18,256 bases of DNA. Origin: CAYFRC01 sp050946115. Lineage in GTDB: Bacteria; Bacillota; Clostridia; Christensenellales; Aristaeellaceae. Below, piece by piece: positions 7,151-14,247 of this stretch. The stretch spans positions 1 to 18,256 of the forward strand of contig JBMNUF010000033.1 in NCBI GenBank assembly GCA_050946115.1, in the 5' to 3' direction. The notes below the pieces were generated by a model that was not told where the DNA came from, did no database searches, and saw only the letters and a program-made list of their open reading frames with translations. Numbering within the stretch: the stretch's first letter is position 1; each line of letters begins with the position of its first letter. The translations under genes were made by a program, and so were the position numbers.

Positions 7151-8149
7151 TCAATCCTCCGTATAGCCCATCGTCAGCGCCATGACCGCCTTGATGGTGT
7201 GCATTCTGTTCTCCGCCTCGTCAAAGACGATGGAGCGCTCCCCTTCAAACACCTCGTCGGCGACCTCCATGCAGTCGATGCCGAAGCGGGCGTGGATCGC
7301 CTTACCCGTTTCGGTTTCAAGGTCGTGAAACGCGGGCAGGCAGTGCATAAAGCGCGCGTCCTTTCCCGCTTTTTCCATGATTTCTTGCGTCACGCGGTAG
7401 GGGAGAAGGTCATGTATGCGATCCGCCCAAATCTCCTCGGGTTCGCCCATGGAGACCCAAACGTCCGTATAGATCACATCTGCGCCCTGTACCGCCTCTG
7501 CGGGATTTTCGGAAAAAGCCAGGGTCGCGCCCGTTTCCTTTGCGATTTCGGCGCATATATCTGTGAGCCTTTGGCTCGGGAAGTATTTTTTCGGGGCGCA
7601 GGCGACAAACGACAGCCCCATTTTCGCGCAGCCGATCATGAGGGAATTGCCCATGTTGTTCCGCGCATCGCCCATGTAGACGAGTTTTTTGCCCGGAAGC
7701 GATCCAAAATGCTCGCGGATGGTGAGAAGATCCGCCAGTATCTGCGTCGGGTGGTATTCGTTCGTCAGGCCGTTCCATACGGGCACGCCGGAATACTTCG
7801 CCAAAGCTTCGACGCGCTCCTGCCCGAAGCCGCGGTACTCGATGCCGTCGAACATCCTGCCCAAGACGCGCGCGGTATCGGCGATGGATTCCTTTTTGCC
7901 GATTTGCGAGGCGGAGGGGTCAAGGTATACGGCGTTGATGCCGAGGTCCGCCGCTGCAACCTCGAACGCGCACCGCGTGCGCGTGGAAGTCTTTTCAAAG
8001 ATGAGGGCGACGTTTTTGCCGCGCAGCACGTCGTGCGGGATGCCTGCTTTTTTCTCTTTTTTTAACTTGTCCGCCGTGTTGAGAAATGTTTCGATCTCTT
8101 GCGGCGTAAAATCGAGCAGCGTCAGAAAGCTTTTTCCCTTGAAAGACAT
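7151..8149 (-). CDS. argF: Ornithine carbamoyltransferase
   Basis: This cytoplasmic enzyme transfers the carbamoyl group from carbamoyl phosphate to ornithine, giving citrulline in arginine synthesis. The 332-residue protein has the carbamoyl-phosphate motif EKTSTRTRCAFE, the HPTQILADLLT block, the ornithine-loop motif HCLPAFHD, and NRMHTIKAVM near the end. Another ATG lies six codons upstream (8167), but the Shine-Dalgarno AGGAGGAG (8156-8163) falls between the two, 6 bases before 8149, so 8149 is the start. The gene is first in the operon with carB-dapF, whose start follows its stop by 6 bases. The promoter and two ARG boxes lie directly upstream. The SMG-type ornithine loop is not obvious in the final third, but the overall match to OTCase rather than aspartate carbamoyltransferase is strong. 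Confidence 0.97.
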   Translation of the reverse strand: MSFKGKSFLTLLDFTPQEIETFLNTADKLKKEKKAGIPHDVLRGKNVALIFEKTSTRTRCAFEVAAADLGINAVYLDPSASQIGKKESIADTARVLGRMFDGIEYRGFGQERVEALAKYSGVPVWNGLTNEYHPTQILADLLTIREHFGSLPGKKLVYMGDARNNMGNSLMIGCAKMGLSFVACAPKKYFPSQRLTDICAEIAKETGATLAFSENPAEAVQGADVIYTDVWVSMGEPEEIWADRIHDLLPYRVTQEIMEKAGKDARFMHCLPAFHDLETETGKAIHARFGIDCMEVADEVFEGERSIVFDEAENRMHTIKAVMALTMGYTED

Positions 8150-8162
8150 GGTGAACTCCTCC

Positions 8163-8197
8163 TGCATAATTATACTATAATCATGTATTATTATACA
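8163..8197 (-). promoter_or_regulatory. Tandem ARG boxes (predicted ArgR/AhrC operator)
   Basis: On the minus strand, box 1 TGTATAATAATACA (8184-8197) fits the TGnATwwwwATnCA core of ARG boxes with perfect TGTAT/ATACA arms. Box 2 AGTATAATTATGCA (8163-8176) is a weaker match. Their centres are exactly 21 bases apart, the spacing of paired ARG boxes bound by an ArgR hexamer. Box 1 covers the -10 of the argF promoter and box 2 ends at the Shine-Dalgarno, which fits repression by arginine. Confidence 0.75.
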
Positions 8198-8218
8198 TTA
8201 TTATGCGGACAGTGTCAA
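8190..8218 (-). promoter_or_regulatory. Sigma-A promoter of argF-carB-dapF
   Basis: On the minus strand, consensus TTGACA (8213-8218) and consensus TATAAT (8190-8195) are 17 bases apart. The -10 lies inside ARG box 1. It is back to back with the glgB promoter. Confidence 0.9.
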
Positions 8219-8244
8219 TGCTTCCCGAAAATTTCACAGATGTA

Positions 8245-8273
8245 TTGCGCGCCTGTCCGTTTCATAGTATAAT
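8245..8273 (+). promoter_or_regulatory. Sigma-A promoter of glgB-galM
   Basis: TTGCGC (8245-8250), a 17-base spacer, then TATAAT (8268-8273), 24 bases before the glgB ATG. It diverges from the argF promoter, with 26 bases between the two -35 elements, so a factor bound there could affect both. Confidence 0.82.
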
Positions 8274-8297
8274 ACAACAAAGGAGGTGTGTCCATCA

Positions 8298-10331
8298 ATG
8301 GCGAAACGTAGAAGATCCTATAAAATCCTGTCGATAGATCCGTATCTTGCCCCGTATGCGAAGGATATCGGTCTGCGCATGTCGCGCTATACGGACATTC
8401 GCAAGCTCTTTCTGCAGAACAGCACGCAGCTTTCGCAGGTCGCGAACGGCTTTTTGTATTACGGCATCCACAGGACGCAGACCGGCTGGGTATACCGGGA
8501 ATGGGCGCCCGGCGCGGACTCCATGCATTTTATCGGCGATTTTAATGACTGGAACAGGTCTTCGCATCCGATGCGGCGCATCGAGGGCGGCAATTGGGAG
8601 ATCGAGATCGAGGGGCGCGACGCCTTGCGGCACGGCCAGTTTGTCAAGGTCGCCGTCACGAAGAACGGTGTCGTGAAAGACAAAATCCCGACCTACATCC
8701 GCCGCGTGGTGCAGGACGAGCGCGACCACAGCTTTACCGGGCAAGTATGGGAGCCCGATACTCCGTTCAAATGGACGGACGGCGCATACGGCAGGCGCAA
8801 AATGCACCCGCTGTACATCTATGAGGCCCACATCGGCATGGCGCAGGAAAAAGAGGGCGTAGGCACCTACAAGGAGTTTGCGGAGAAGATCCTTCCGCGC
8901 ATCAAGAGCGAGGGCTATAACGCCGTGCAGCTGATGGCGATTCAGGAGCATCCGTATTACGCCTCGTTCGGCTATCAGGTGACGAACTTCTTCGCGGCAT
9001 CCTCGTGGTACGGGGAACCCGAAGATCTGAAGGCGCTCATCGACAAGGCGCATTCCATGGAGATGTATGTCCTGCTGGATCTCGTGCACAGCCACGCCTG
9101 CATCAATAGCGCGGAGGGGCTGAACCGCTTTGACGGCACGGATACGCAGTTCTTCCACGCGGACCCGCGCGGGTATCACGAGGCGTGGGGTTCGAAGTTA
9201 TTCAACTACGGCAAGCACGAAGTGATCCATTTTCTGCTCTCCAACATCAAATTTTGGCAGGACGAATACCATTTCGACGGCTTTCGCTTCGACGGCGTAA
9301 CCTCCATGCTGTATCTGGACCACGGGCTGGGCACGGCGTTTGACAGCTACGACAAGTATTTCAGCTTGAATACCGATGTCGAGGCGGTGACATACCTGCA
9401 ACTCGCGAACGAACTCGTCCACGAGGTGAACCCCTTCGCGGTGACGATCGCCGAGGACATGAGCGGAATGCCCGGCATGTGCCTTCCGATCCGGGCGGGC
9501 GGCATCGGCTTCGATTACCGCCTTGCGATGGGCATTCCCGATTTTTGGATCGACACGCTCAAGCGCCCGGACGAGGATTGGGATATGCACCGCATGTGGT
9601 ACGAACTGACGACGCGGCGGCCGAAAGAGGCGAGCATCGGATATTCGGAATCGCACGATCAGGCGCTCGTGGGCGACAAGACGATCATCTTCCGCATGGC
9701 GGATAAGGAAATGTATGACAAGATGTCGCGCTTCACGCCTTCCCTGATCATCGACCGCGCGATCGCCTTGCATAAGCTCATCCGCTTTGCGACGCTCACC
9801 ATGGGCAGCGACGGGTATCTCAACTTCATGGGGAACGAATTCGGCCATCCCGAGTGGATCGATTTCCCGAGGGAGGGGAACGGCTGGAGCTTCAAATATG
9901 CGCGGCGGCAGTGGTCGCTCGCAGAGGATACGACGCTCAAATACGAATACCTGCTCAATTTCGACAGGGAAATGCTGCGCTTCGCGCGGAAAAACCGCGT
10001 GCTCGCGAAAAAGGACATCACCTCCCTTTGGATCGGGCAGGAGGAAAAGACGTTGATCTTCGCCAAGGGCGGGCTCGTATATGTGTTCAACTTCCACCCG
10101 AGCGATTCGTATGAGCAACTGTTCGTTCCGGCGCACGAAACGGGCGAGGGCACGTATCGGCTGGTGTTCTCCTCTGACGAGATAGAATTCGGCGGGCAGG
10201 CGCGCATCTCCCATACCGTTCGCCACTTCACGAAGCGCATAGAGGGCAAGGGCGCGGGCTTTCTCGTATACAGCCCCTCGCGGACGGTACTGGTATTTCA
10301 GAAAATCAAAGAAAGAGGCGAGAAAAAATGA
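8298..10331 (+). CDS. glgB: 1,4-alpha-glucan branching enzyme, eukaryote-type (GH13_8)
   Basis: This enzyme cuts alpha-1,4 glucan chains and rejoins them as alpha-1,6 branches in glycogen. The 677-residue protein has a CBM48-like N-terminal domain (YREWAPGADSMHFIGDFNDW, residues 66-85), then the GH13 barrel: LLDLVHSHA (Asp261), GFRFDGVTSMLY with nucleophile Asp332, AEDMSG with acid/base Glu386, and SESHDQ with Asp454. A C-terminal beta domain follows. The DGVTSMLY and NEFGHPEWIDFPREGNGWS signatures are those of the eukaryotic-like GH13_8 subfamily, not the common bacterial GH13_9. AGGAGGTG (8281-8288) precedes the ATG at 8298. A GTG at 8286 is in frame but sits inside the Shine-Dalgarno, so it is rejected as start. 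The stop overlaps the galM start (ATGA), implying coupled translation. No other glg genes are in the window. Confidence 0.96.
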   Translation: MAKRRRSYKILSIDPYLAPYAKDIGLRMSRYTDIRKLFLQNSTQLSQVANGFLYYGIHRTQTGWVYREWAPGADSMHFIGDFNDWNRSSHPMRRIEGGNWEIEIEGRDALRHGQFVKVAVTKNGVVKDKIPTYIRRVVQDERDHSFTGQVWEPDTPFKWTDGAYGRRKMHPLYIYEAHIGMAQEKEGVGTYKEFAEKILPRIKSEGYNAVQLMAIQEHPYYASFGYQVTNFFAASSWYGEPEDLKALIDKAHSMEMYVLLDLVHSHACINSAEGLNRFDGTDTQFFHADPRGYHEAWGSKLFNYGKHEVIHFLLSNIKFWQDEYHFDGFRFDGVTSMLYLDHGLGTAFDSYDKYFSLNTDVEAVTYLQLANELVHEVNPFAVTIAEDMSGMPGMCLPIRAGGIGFDYRLAMGIPDFWIDTLKRPDEDWDMHRMWYELTTRRPKEASIGYSESHDQALVGDKTIIFRMADKEMYDKMSRFTPSLIIDRAIALHKLIRFATLTMGSDGYLNFMGNEFGHPEWIDFPREGNGWSFKYARRQWSLAEDTTLKYEYLLNFDREMLRFARKNRVLAKKDITSLWIGQEEKTLIFAKGGLVYVFNFHPSDSYEQLFVPAHETGEGTYRLVFSSDEIEFGGQARISHTVRHFTKRIEGKGAGFLVYSPSRTVLVFQKIKERGEKK

Positions 10332-11365
10332 TTACTCAAAGGCCGTTTGGCGAAAATGCAACACTGTACATCATCACCAATGCGTCCGGCGCGAGCGTGA
10401 GCGTTACGGATTTCGGCGGCGCGATCACATCGCTCCGCGTGCCGGATAAGGCCGGCAAGATGGCGGAAGTGGTTTTGGGATATAGCGACATTTCCGGCTA
10501 CTTCCCGAACAACGACGGCAACCTCGGTGCACTCATCGGGCGCGTCGGAAACCGCATCGGCGGGGCGGACGCGGTGATTGCGGGGCACCACTTCCCGCTG
10601 GAGGCGAACGACAACGGCATCAACAGCCTGCACAGCGGAAAGAGCGGGCTGCACCTGAAGTTTTGGCACGTGAAGCCCATAGAAGAAGCGAATGCGCTCG
10701 AACTGACCGCCTCCTGTGCCGACGGCGAGGGCGGCTTCCCGGGCAACATCGATTTCAAGGTGACGTACATATGGGACGACGATTGCGCGCTTTCCATCCG
10801 CTACGAGGCGGTTTCCGACAGGGACACGCTGTGCAACCTCACCAACCACGCCTATTTCAACCTCGACGGGGAGGATAGCGGCAGCATCGAAGACCACACC
10901 ATCCAAATCTTAGCCGACGCGATCACCGCCGTGGACAAATTCCTCATCCCGACGGGCGAGATTCGGGACGTGACGGGAACGCCGTTCGACCTGCGGAAGG
11001 GGAAGCGGATCGGCGACGGGTTGCGCGCCGTACCGCAAGACGAGCAGATGGCGTTCGGCGGCGGGTACGACCACAATTTCTGTCTGAACGGGAGCGGCAT
11101 GCGAAAGATCGCCGTACTTACGGGCGCGAGCGGAAGGACGATGGAGGTATATACCGACCTTCCCGGCGTGCAGTTTTATTCGGGAAACATGCTCTCGCGA
11201 AGCGAAAAAAGCATCGGCGGGCGGCAGTATCAAAAGCACGACGGGCTCTGCCTCGAAACACAGGTCTGGCCGGATGCCTGCCATCATGAACACTTCCCGC
11301 AGTGCCTCCTGAAAAAAGGCGAAAAATACGACACCACGACGAAATACGTCTTCGGAAACCTATAA
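10328..11365 (+). CDS. galM: Aldose 1-epimerase (mutarotase)
   Basis: It interconverts alpha and beta anomers of hexoses such as glucose and galactose in the cytoplasm. The 345-residue protein has the family landmarks: GALIGRVGNRI (Arg76), NSLHSG with His102, LTNHAYFNL with His174, GGYDHNF with Asp248, and CLETQVWPDA with the catalytic base Glu310. LHSG departs slightly from the more common LHGG. The ATG overlaps the glgB stop by four bases. Its ribosome binding site, AAAGAGGCGAG, lies within the glgB end, so the two genes form a tight operon. The gene ends 5 bases before a bidirectional terminator. The link with a branching enzyme suggests a role in handling sugars released from or destined for glycogen. 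This is an inference from position only. Confidence 0.95.
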   Translation: MITQRPFGENATLYIITNASGASVSVTDFGGAITSLRVPDKAGKMAEVVLGYSDISGYFPNNDGNLGALIGRVGNRIGGADAVIAGHHFPLEANDNGINSLHSGKSGLHLKFWHVKPIEEANALELTASCADGEGGFPGNIDFKVTYIWDDDCALSIRYEAVSDRDTLCNLTNHAYFNLDGEDSGSIEDHTIQILADAITAVDKFLIPTGEIRDVTGTPFDLRKGKRIGDGLRAVPQDEQMAFGGGYDHNFCLNGSGMRKIAVLTGASGRTMEVYTDLPGVQFYSGNMLSRSEKSIGGRQYQKHDGLCLETQVWPDACHHEHFPQCLLKKGEKYDTTTKYVFGNL

Positions 11366-11370
11366 GGCAT

Positions 11371-11416
11371 ACGAAAAGGGGAGGCTTCCCTTATAACTGA
11401 AGGCCTCCCTTTTCGT
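11371..11416. terminator. Bidirectional terminator between galM and the LCP gene
   Basis: The left arm, ACGAAAAGGGGAGGCTTC, pairs with the right arm, GAAGGCCTCCCTTTTCGT, with small bulges and a loop of about 10 bases. The A-run on the left and T-run on the right supply U-tracts in both directions. It lies 5 bases after the galM stop and 1 base before the end of the convergent LCP gene. Confidence 0.88.
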
Positions 11417-11417
11417 G

Positions 11418-12359
11418 TTACGGTTCTGCGAGATAGCGGCGCAGCATCTCCCGACACACCTCGGGATCGGGCCGAATCTGCCACACGCCGCCGATTGTGC
11501 CGCTTTCAAACGTACCGTCCGCGGGCAGGCGATACAGCCTGACGGAGGACGATTGCAAAACGGCGAGCCCGCCGATGGCGATCTCGGCATAGAGCGGCAT
11601 ATCGTCCGTATGGATGGCGGATAGCGCGGTTTGTGCGGCGGAAATGAGCATCATCGGGTTTTTCTCGCGCTTGAGTTTTTGGAGAATCGCGTGCAGCACC
11701 ACGCGCTGGCGCGAGGTGCGCGCGTAGTCCGAATCGATCTTGCGGATGCGGCAGTACGCGAGCGCCTGCTCGCCGGTGAGATGGGTGTTCTCGCCGTATT
11801 CCGTAAGCTCTATGAGCGGCGAAAAGTCCTTCAGCGCGCTGCGGCGGGAGCGCATCCCGCGATTGACGCGTTCCATCTCCGGCTTGGTGACGTCCACCTC
11901 AATGCCGCCGACGGCATCGACGAGCGCCTGAAACGATGCGTAATTGACCGTCACGACGTATCTGACGTCCACGTCGAACAGGTATTTGATGCACAATTTC
12001 ACGAGATCCGCGCCGCCGAGCCTGTAGGCGGCGTTGAGTTTGTGCCTGCCGTAGCTGCCCATCGTGAGCATGACGTCGCGCAATACAGACGTGAGCACCA
12101 GCCTTCCGTCCTGCGGGTTGTAGGAGGCGAGGATCATCGCGTCCGTGCGCCCACTTTGCGATTCGCCGTCGATGCCGAGCAGCATCACGTGCACGTAGCC
12201 GTCCGTATCGGCCGCCGAATGCGCCACAAGGCGCGCGCCCGCATACAGGGCGAAGAAGAGCGCGAGGCAAAAAGCGACAAAGCGTAAAAACGGATGCCGC
12301 CTCTTCCTTTGATTTCGCGAAGAGCGCGGCCTCCTCTTTTCGTAGATATCGATTGCCAT
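11418..12359 (-). CDS. LytR-CpsA-Psr (LCP) family glycopolymer ligase
   Basis: LCP enzymes move glycopolymers from a polyprenyl-phosphate lipid to peptidoglycan on the outside of the membrane. The 313-residue protein has a basic cytoplasmic head (KRRPRSSRNQRKRRH), one membrane segment at about 24-45, then an outside LCP domain. Motifs in order are LLGIDGESQSGRTDAMIL (62-77 region, acidic and Arg residues for metal and pyrophosphate), LTSVLRDV (Arg94, Asp95), HKLNAAYRLGG, and DYARTSRQRVVL. The start is 5 bases after the upstream glycosyltransferase stop and has AAGGAT as a modest binding site, so it is the last gene of a three-gene operon. It ends at the bidirectional terminator. The polymer it attaches is unknown; the partner GT2 and CrtO-like genes are the best hint. 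Confidence 0.93.
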   Translation of the reverse strand: MAIDIYEKRRPRSSRNQRKRRHPFLRFVAFCLALFFALYAGARLVAHSAADTDGYVHVMLLGIDGESQSGRTDAMILASYNPQDGRLVLTSVLRDVMLTMGSYGRHKLNAAYRLGGADLVKLCIKYLFDVDVRYVVTVNYASFQALVDAVGGIEVDVTKPEMERVNRGMRSRRSALKDFSPLIELTEYGENTHLTGEQALAYCRIRKIDSDYARTSRQRVVLHAILQKLKREKNPMMLISAAQTALSAIHTDDMPLYAEIAIGGLAVLQSSSVRLYRLPADGTFESGTIGGVWQIRPDPEVCREMLRRYLAEP

Positions 12360-12364
12360 GTCGA

Positions 12365-13585
12365 TTATCCTTCGTTCTCACTCGCCGCGTCCGCGATGGA
12401 AGATTCAAAGGTATGGGGAATCTGCGTCCACTTCGGCGGCTTTGTCACGAGGCACAGGAGATTCGCCGGCATCCACGTAAACAGATAAAAGCCCATGAGC
12501 AGCGACTGCGGGAACAGCTTCCTCGAGAAATTGCCGGATGCGAAAGCTACGATGATGGCAAAAGTGAGCCCCGTTAGGAACATGCCGGCGATCGCGGAAA
12601 ACAGCGCATAGAACGTCGCCGCCCAGTTGTTGTGAACCACGATGTTCCGAATGAAGCGGAAAATGGCGTAGACGATCGGAACCAGCGCCACCACCTGCGT
12701 CACGATCGCGCTGAAGAGCATCAGATTGTCGAATGCCTGCAGTGTGCGCTTTTTGAAGAGCTGACCCGCAAACTTCTTGAAGCACTGAAACGAGCCCGCA
12801 CTCCACCTTCTGCGCTGCGTGAAGGAGTCCCTGAGGGAGACGGGCTGCTCGTCGTAGGTGACGGCGTCCTCCATATAGGCGATCTTGCAGTCGTTGAGCG
12901 CGCAGATCGCGGTATATTCCAGATCCTCGGTGAGCGTCTCCACCGCATAGCCCGTCTGCGCGATGATCTTTCTGCTGAACAGAACGCCCGTGCCGTTCAG
13001 GGATGCGGACATGCCCAGCGCCGCGCGGGAGCGGTTGAACAGCGAATTCATGAACCAAAAGAAGATGGATGTGCAGCAGGCGACCCAGCTGGCATAGGGA
13101 TTCTTGCTCTCGCGCCGCGCCTGACCGACCTCGTACCCCGCGCACAAGGTGTTATTTGCCGCCTGCAGGAAATTCTCGTTCACGACGTTGTCCGCGTCCA
13201 ACACCACATAGCCGTCGAACGCTTCCTTTTCGAGTTTCAAAAACGCGCGCCTGAGCACTTCGCCCTTGGAGCGCATGCCGTCTCCGACCTTCATCACGCG
13301 CGCGCCGGCATTTTTTGCCGCCCGCTCGGTGTTGTCCGTGCAGTTGTTGGGGATGACGATGATCTCGTAGAGCGATTTCGGATAGGTTTGCTTTTGAAGG
13401 CTGTCTATGAGGAACGGGACGACCGCCTCCTCGTTCCGCGCGGGAATCAGCACGGCGATGTGTTTTTCGGGTGCGTGGAAGGGAATGGACGGTTTCTTTT
13501 TAATCAGTCCGACCAGCGCGATCACCGCGTAAAACGCGCCGTAGATGAGTCCGAAAATCCCCGTGATCAGGATGAAGAGAGCCAA
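12365..13585 (-). CDS. Membrane-bound GT2 glycosyltransferase
   Basis: A processive-type family 2 glycosyltransferase of about 406 residues. One N-terminal membrane segment (residues 3-28) is followed by a cytoplasmic catalytic domain: IAVLIPARNEE, DADN at 130-133 (the D-x-D metal/nucleotide site), GTGVLFSRK, TEDLEYT with Glu220-Asp221, and QRRRW at 257-261. At least three hydrophobic segments end the protein (around VVALVPIVYAIF, GMFLTGLTFAIIVAF, LLMGFYLFTWMPANLL). This layout resembles PgaC/NodC/cellulose-synthase-type enzymes that build and export a glycan. A TTG start at 13585 has GAGGTGA 5 bases upstream. A GTG at 13594 overlapping the previous stop is the alternative. The frame is open further upstream, but that part overlaps the CrtO-like gene and is low-complexity. 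The sugar and acceptor are unknown. Confidence 0.93.
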   Translation of the reverse strand: MALFILITGIFGLIYGAFYAVIALVGLIKKKPSIPFHAPEKHIAVLIPARNEEAVVPFLIDSLQKQTYPKSLYEIIVIPNNCTDNTERAAKNAGARVMKVGDGMRSKGEVLRRAFLKLEKEAFDGYVVLDADNVVNENFLQAANNTLCAGYEVGQARRESKNPYASWVACCTSIFFWFMNSLFNRSRAALGMSASLNGTGVLFSRKIIAQTGYAVETLTEDLEYTAICALNDCKIAYMEDAVTYDEQPVSLRDSFTQRRRWSAGSFQCFKKFAGQLFKKRTLQAFDNLMLFSAIVTQVVALVPIVYAIFRFIRNIVVHNNWAATFYALFSAIAGMFLTGLTFAIIVAFASGNFSRKLFPQSLLMGFYLFTWMPANLLCLVTKPPKWTQIPHTFESSIADAASENEG

Positions 13586-13590
13586 ACAAT

Positions 13591-14127
13591 TCACCTCGTA
13601 GTCGTATATTGCAGCACCGCGTCTTCCGGCTGCGCATGGTGTTTGAGCTGTTTTTCGTATAGCGCCACGAGGCGCGGGCGGTTGTACCGCTGGATGGCGA
13701 TGAAGGGGACATTGCCCACGCAATAGAGGAACGCCGCCAATGCGCCGTCCACGTCGCCCATCAAACGCCTGACGAGCGGGGAGAGCGCGATCAAAAGCCA
13801 GTGTACGAACTCCGCCGAGCACGTCTCCTGAATGAGCCGCTTAACATACCTCGGATCGCGCAGCGCAGCCCTGGTCAGTTTCTTTTTGAAGGCGCGCGGC
13901 ATGATCTTCGACATATCCGGCAGCCGATCCTTCCACGCCTGGATGCGAAACTTCTCGTAGAATTTCCCACCGTCCTCAAAGCGGAAGGGTCTGAACGGAA
14001 ACTCGCGAAAACGTATGCGCGACCGCGGGATCAGTTCTCCGACCAAGAAGCTCGGGATGCCGATCAGAGCGACGACGAATGCAAAGCGCAAAAAATCCCA
14101 GATTTCGCCGAGCAAAAACCGCATCAT
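13591..14127 (-). CDS. CrtO-like acyltransferase (glycosyl-4,4'-diaponeurosporenoate acyltransferase family)
   Basis: A small membrane protein of 178 residues resembling staphylococcal CrtO, which adds a fatty acyl group to the glucose of staphyloxanthin. Hydrophobic segments lie at about 12-33, 107-119 and 129-146. Family blocks are FRIQAWKDRLPD (60-71), IQETCSAEFVHW (99-110) and NVPFIAIQRYNRPRL (139-153). The start is the first of two adjacent ATGs, with GGAGG 7 bases upstream. Further upstream ATGs lack a binding site. The stop TGA overlaps the GTG option for the GT2 gene, so it is the first gene of the CrtO-GT2-LCP operon. No carotenoid genes (crtM, crtN, crtP) are present, so the acceptor here is more likely an envelope glycan or polyprenyl-sugar. 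This last point is inference. Confidence 0.85.
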   Translation of the reverse strand: MMRFLLGEIWDFLRFAFVVALIGIPSFLVGELIPRSRIRFREFPFRPFRFEDGGKFYEKFRIQAWKDRLPDMSKIMPRAFKKKLTRAALRDPRYVKRLIQETCSAEFVHWLLIALSPLVRRLMGDVDGALAAFLYCVGNVPFIAIQRYNRPRLVALYEKQLKHHAQPEDAVLQYTTTR

Positions 14128-14149
14128 ACGATTACCTCCACAAATAGAC

Positions 14150-14155
14150 AGTATA
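14150..14155 (-). promoter_or_regulatory. Extended -10 promoter of the CrtO-GT2-LCP operon
   Basis: On the minus strand, TATACT is preceded by TGT, an extended -10 motif, about 22 bases before the start codon. No good -35 was found at the usual distance. A small palindrome, ACAATTGT, lies about 40 bases further upstream and could be a binding site. Confidence 0.5.
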
Positions 14156-14247
14156 ACACATCTGCATGAACCGACATCGCTACAATAGGTAACAATTGTG
14201 TTAAAGACCATCCACGTGTACCGAGCCGCAGAGGAGAGCGGTGCCGA

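Noticed and set aside
8286..8297. GTG start for glgB at 8286
   Set aside because: The GTG lies within the AGGAGGTG Shine-Dalgarno that serves the ATG at 8298.
13586..13822. Upstream extension of the GT2 glycosyltransferase frame
   Set aside because: The extra 79 or so residues are Arg/Pro/Ala-rich, overlap the conserved NVPFIAIQRYNRPRL region of the CrtO-like gene in another frame, and precede the normal N-terminal membrane segment.
14205..14247. Terminator after the GH109-like gene
   Set aside because: The GC-rich CCGC/GCGG pairing is only about 4 bp and has no T-tract on the minus strand.
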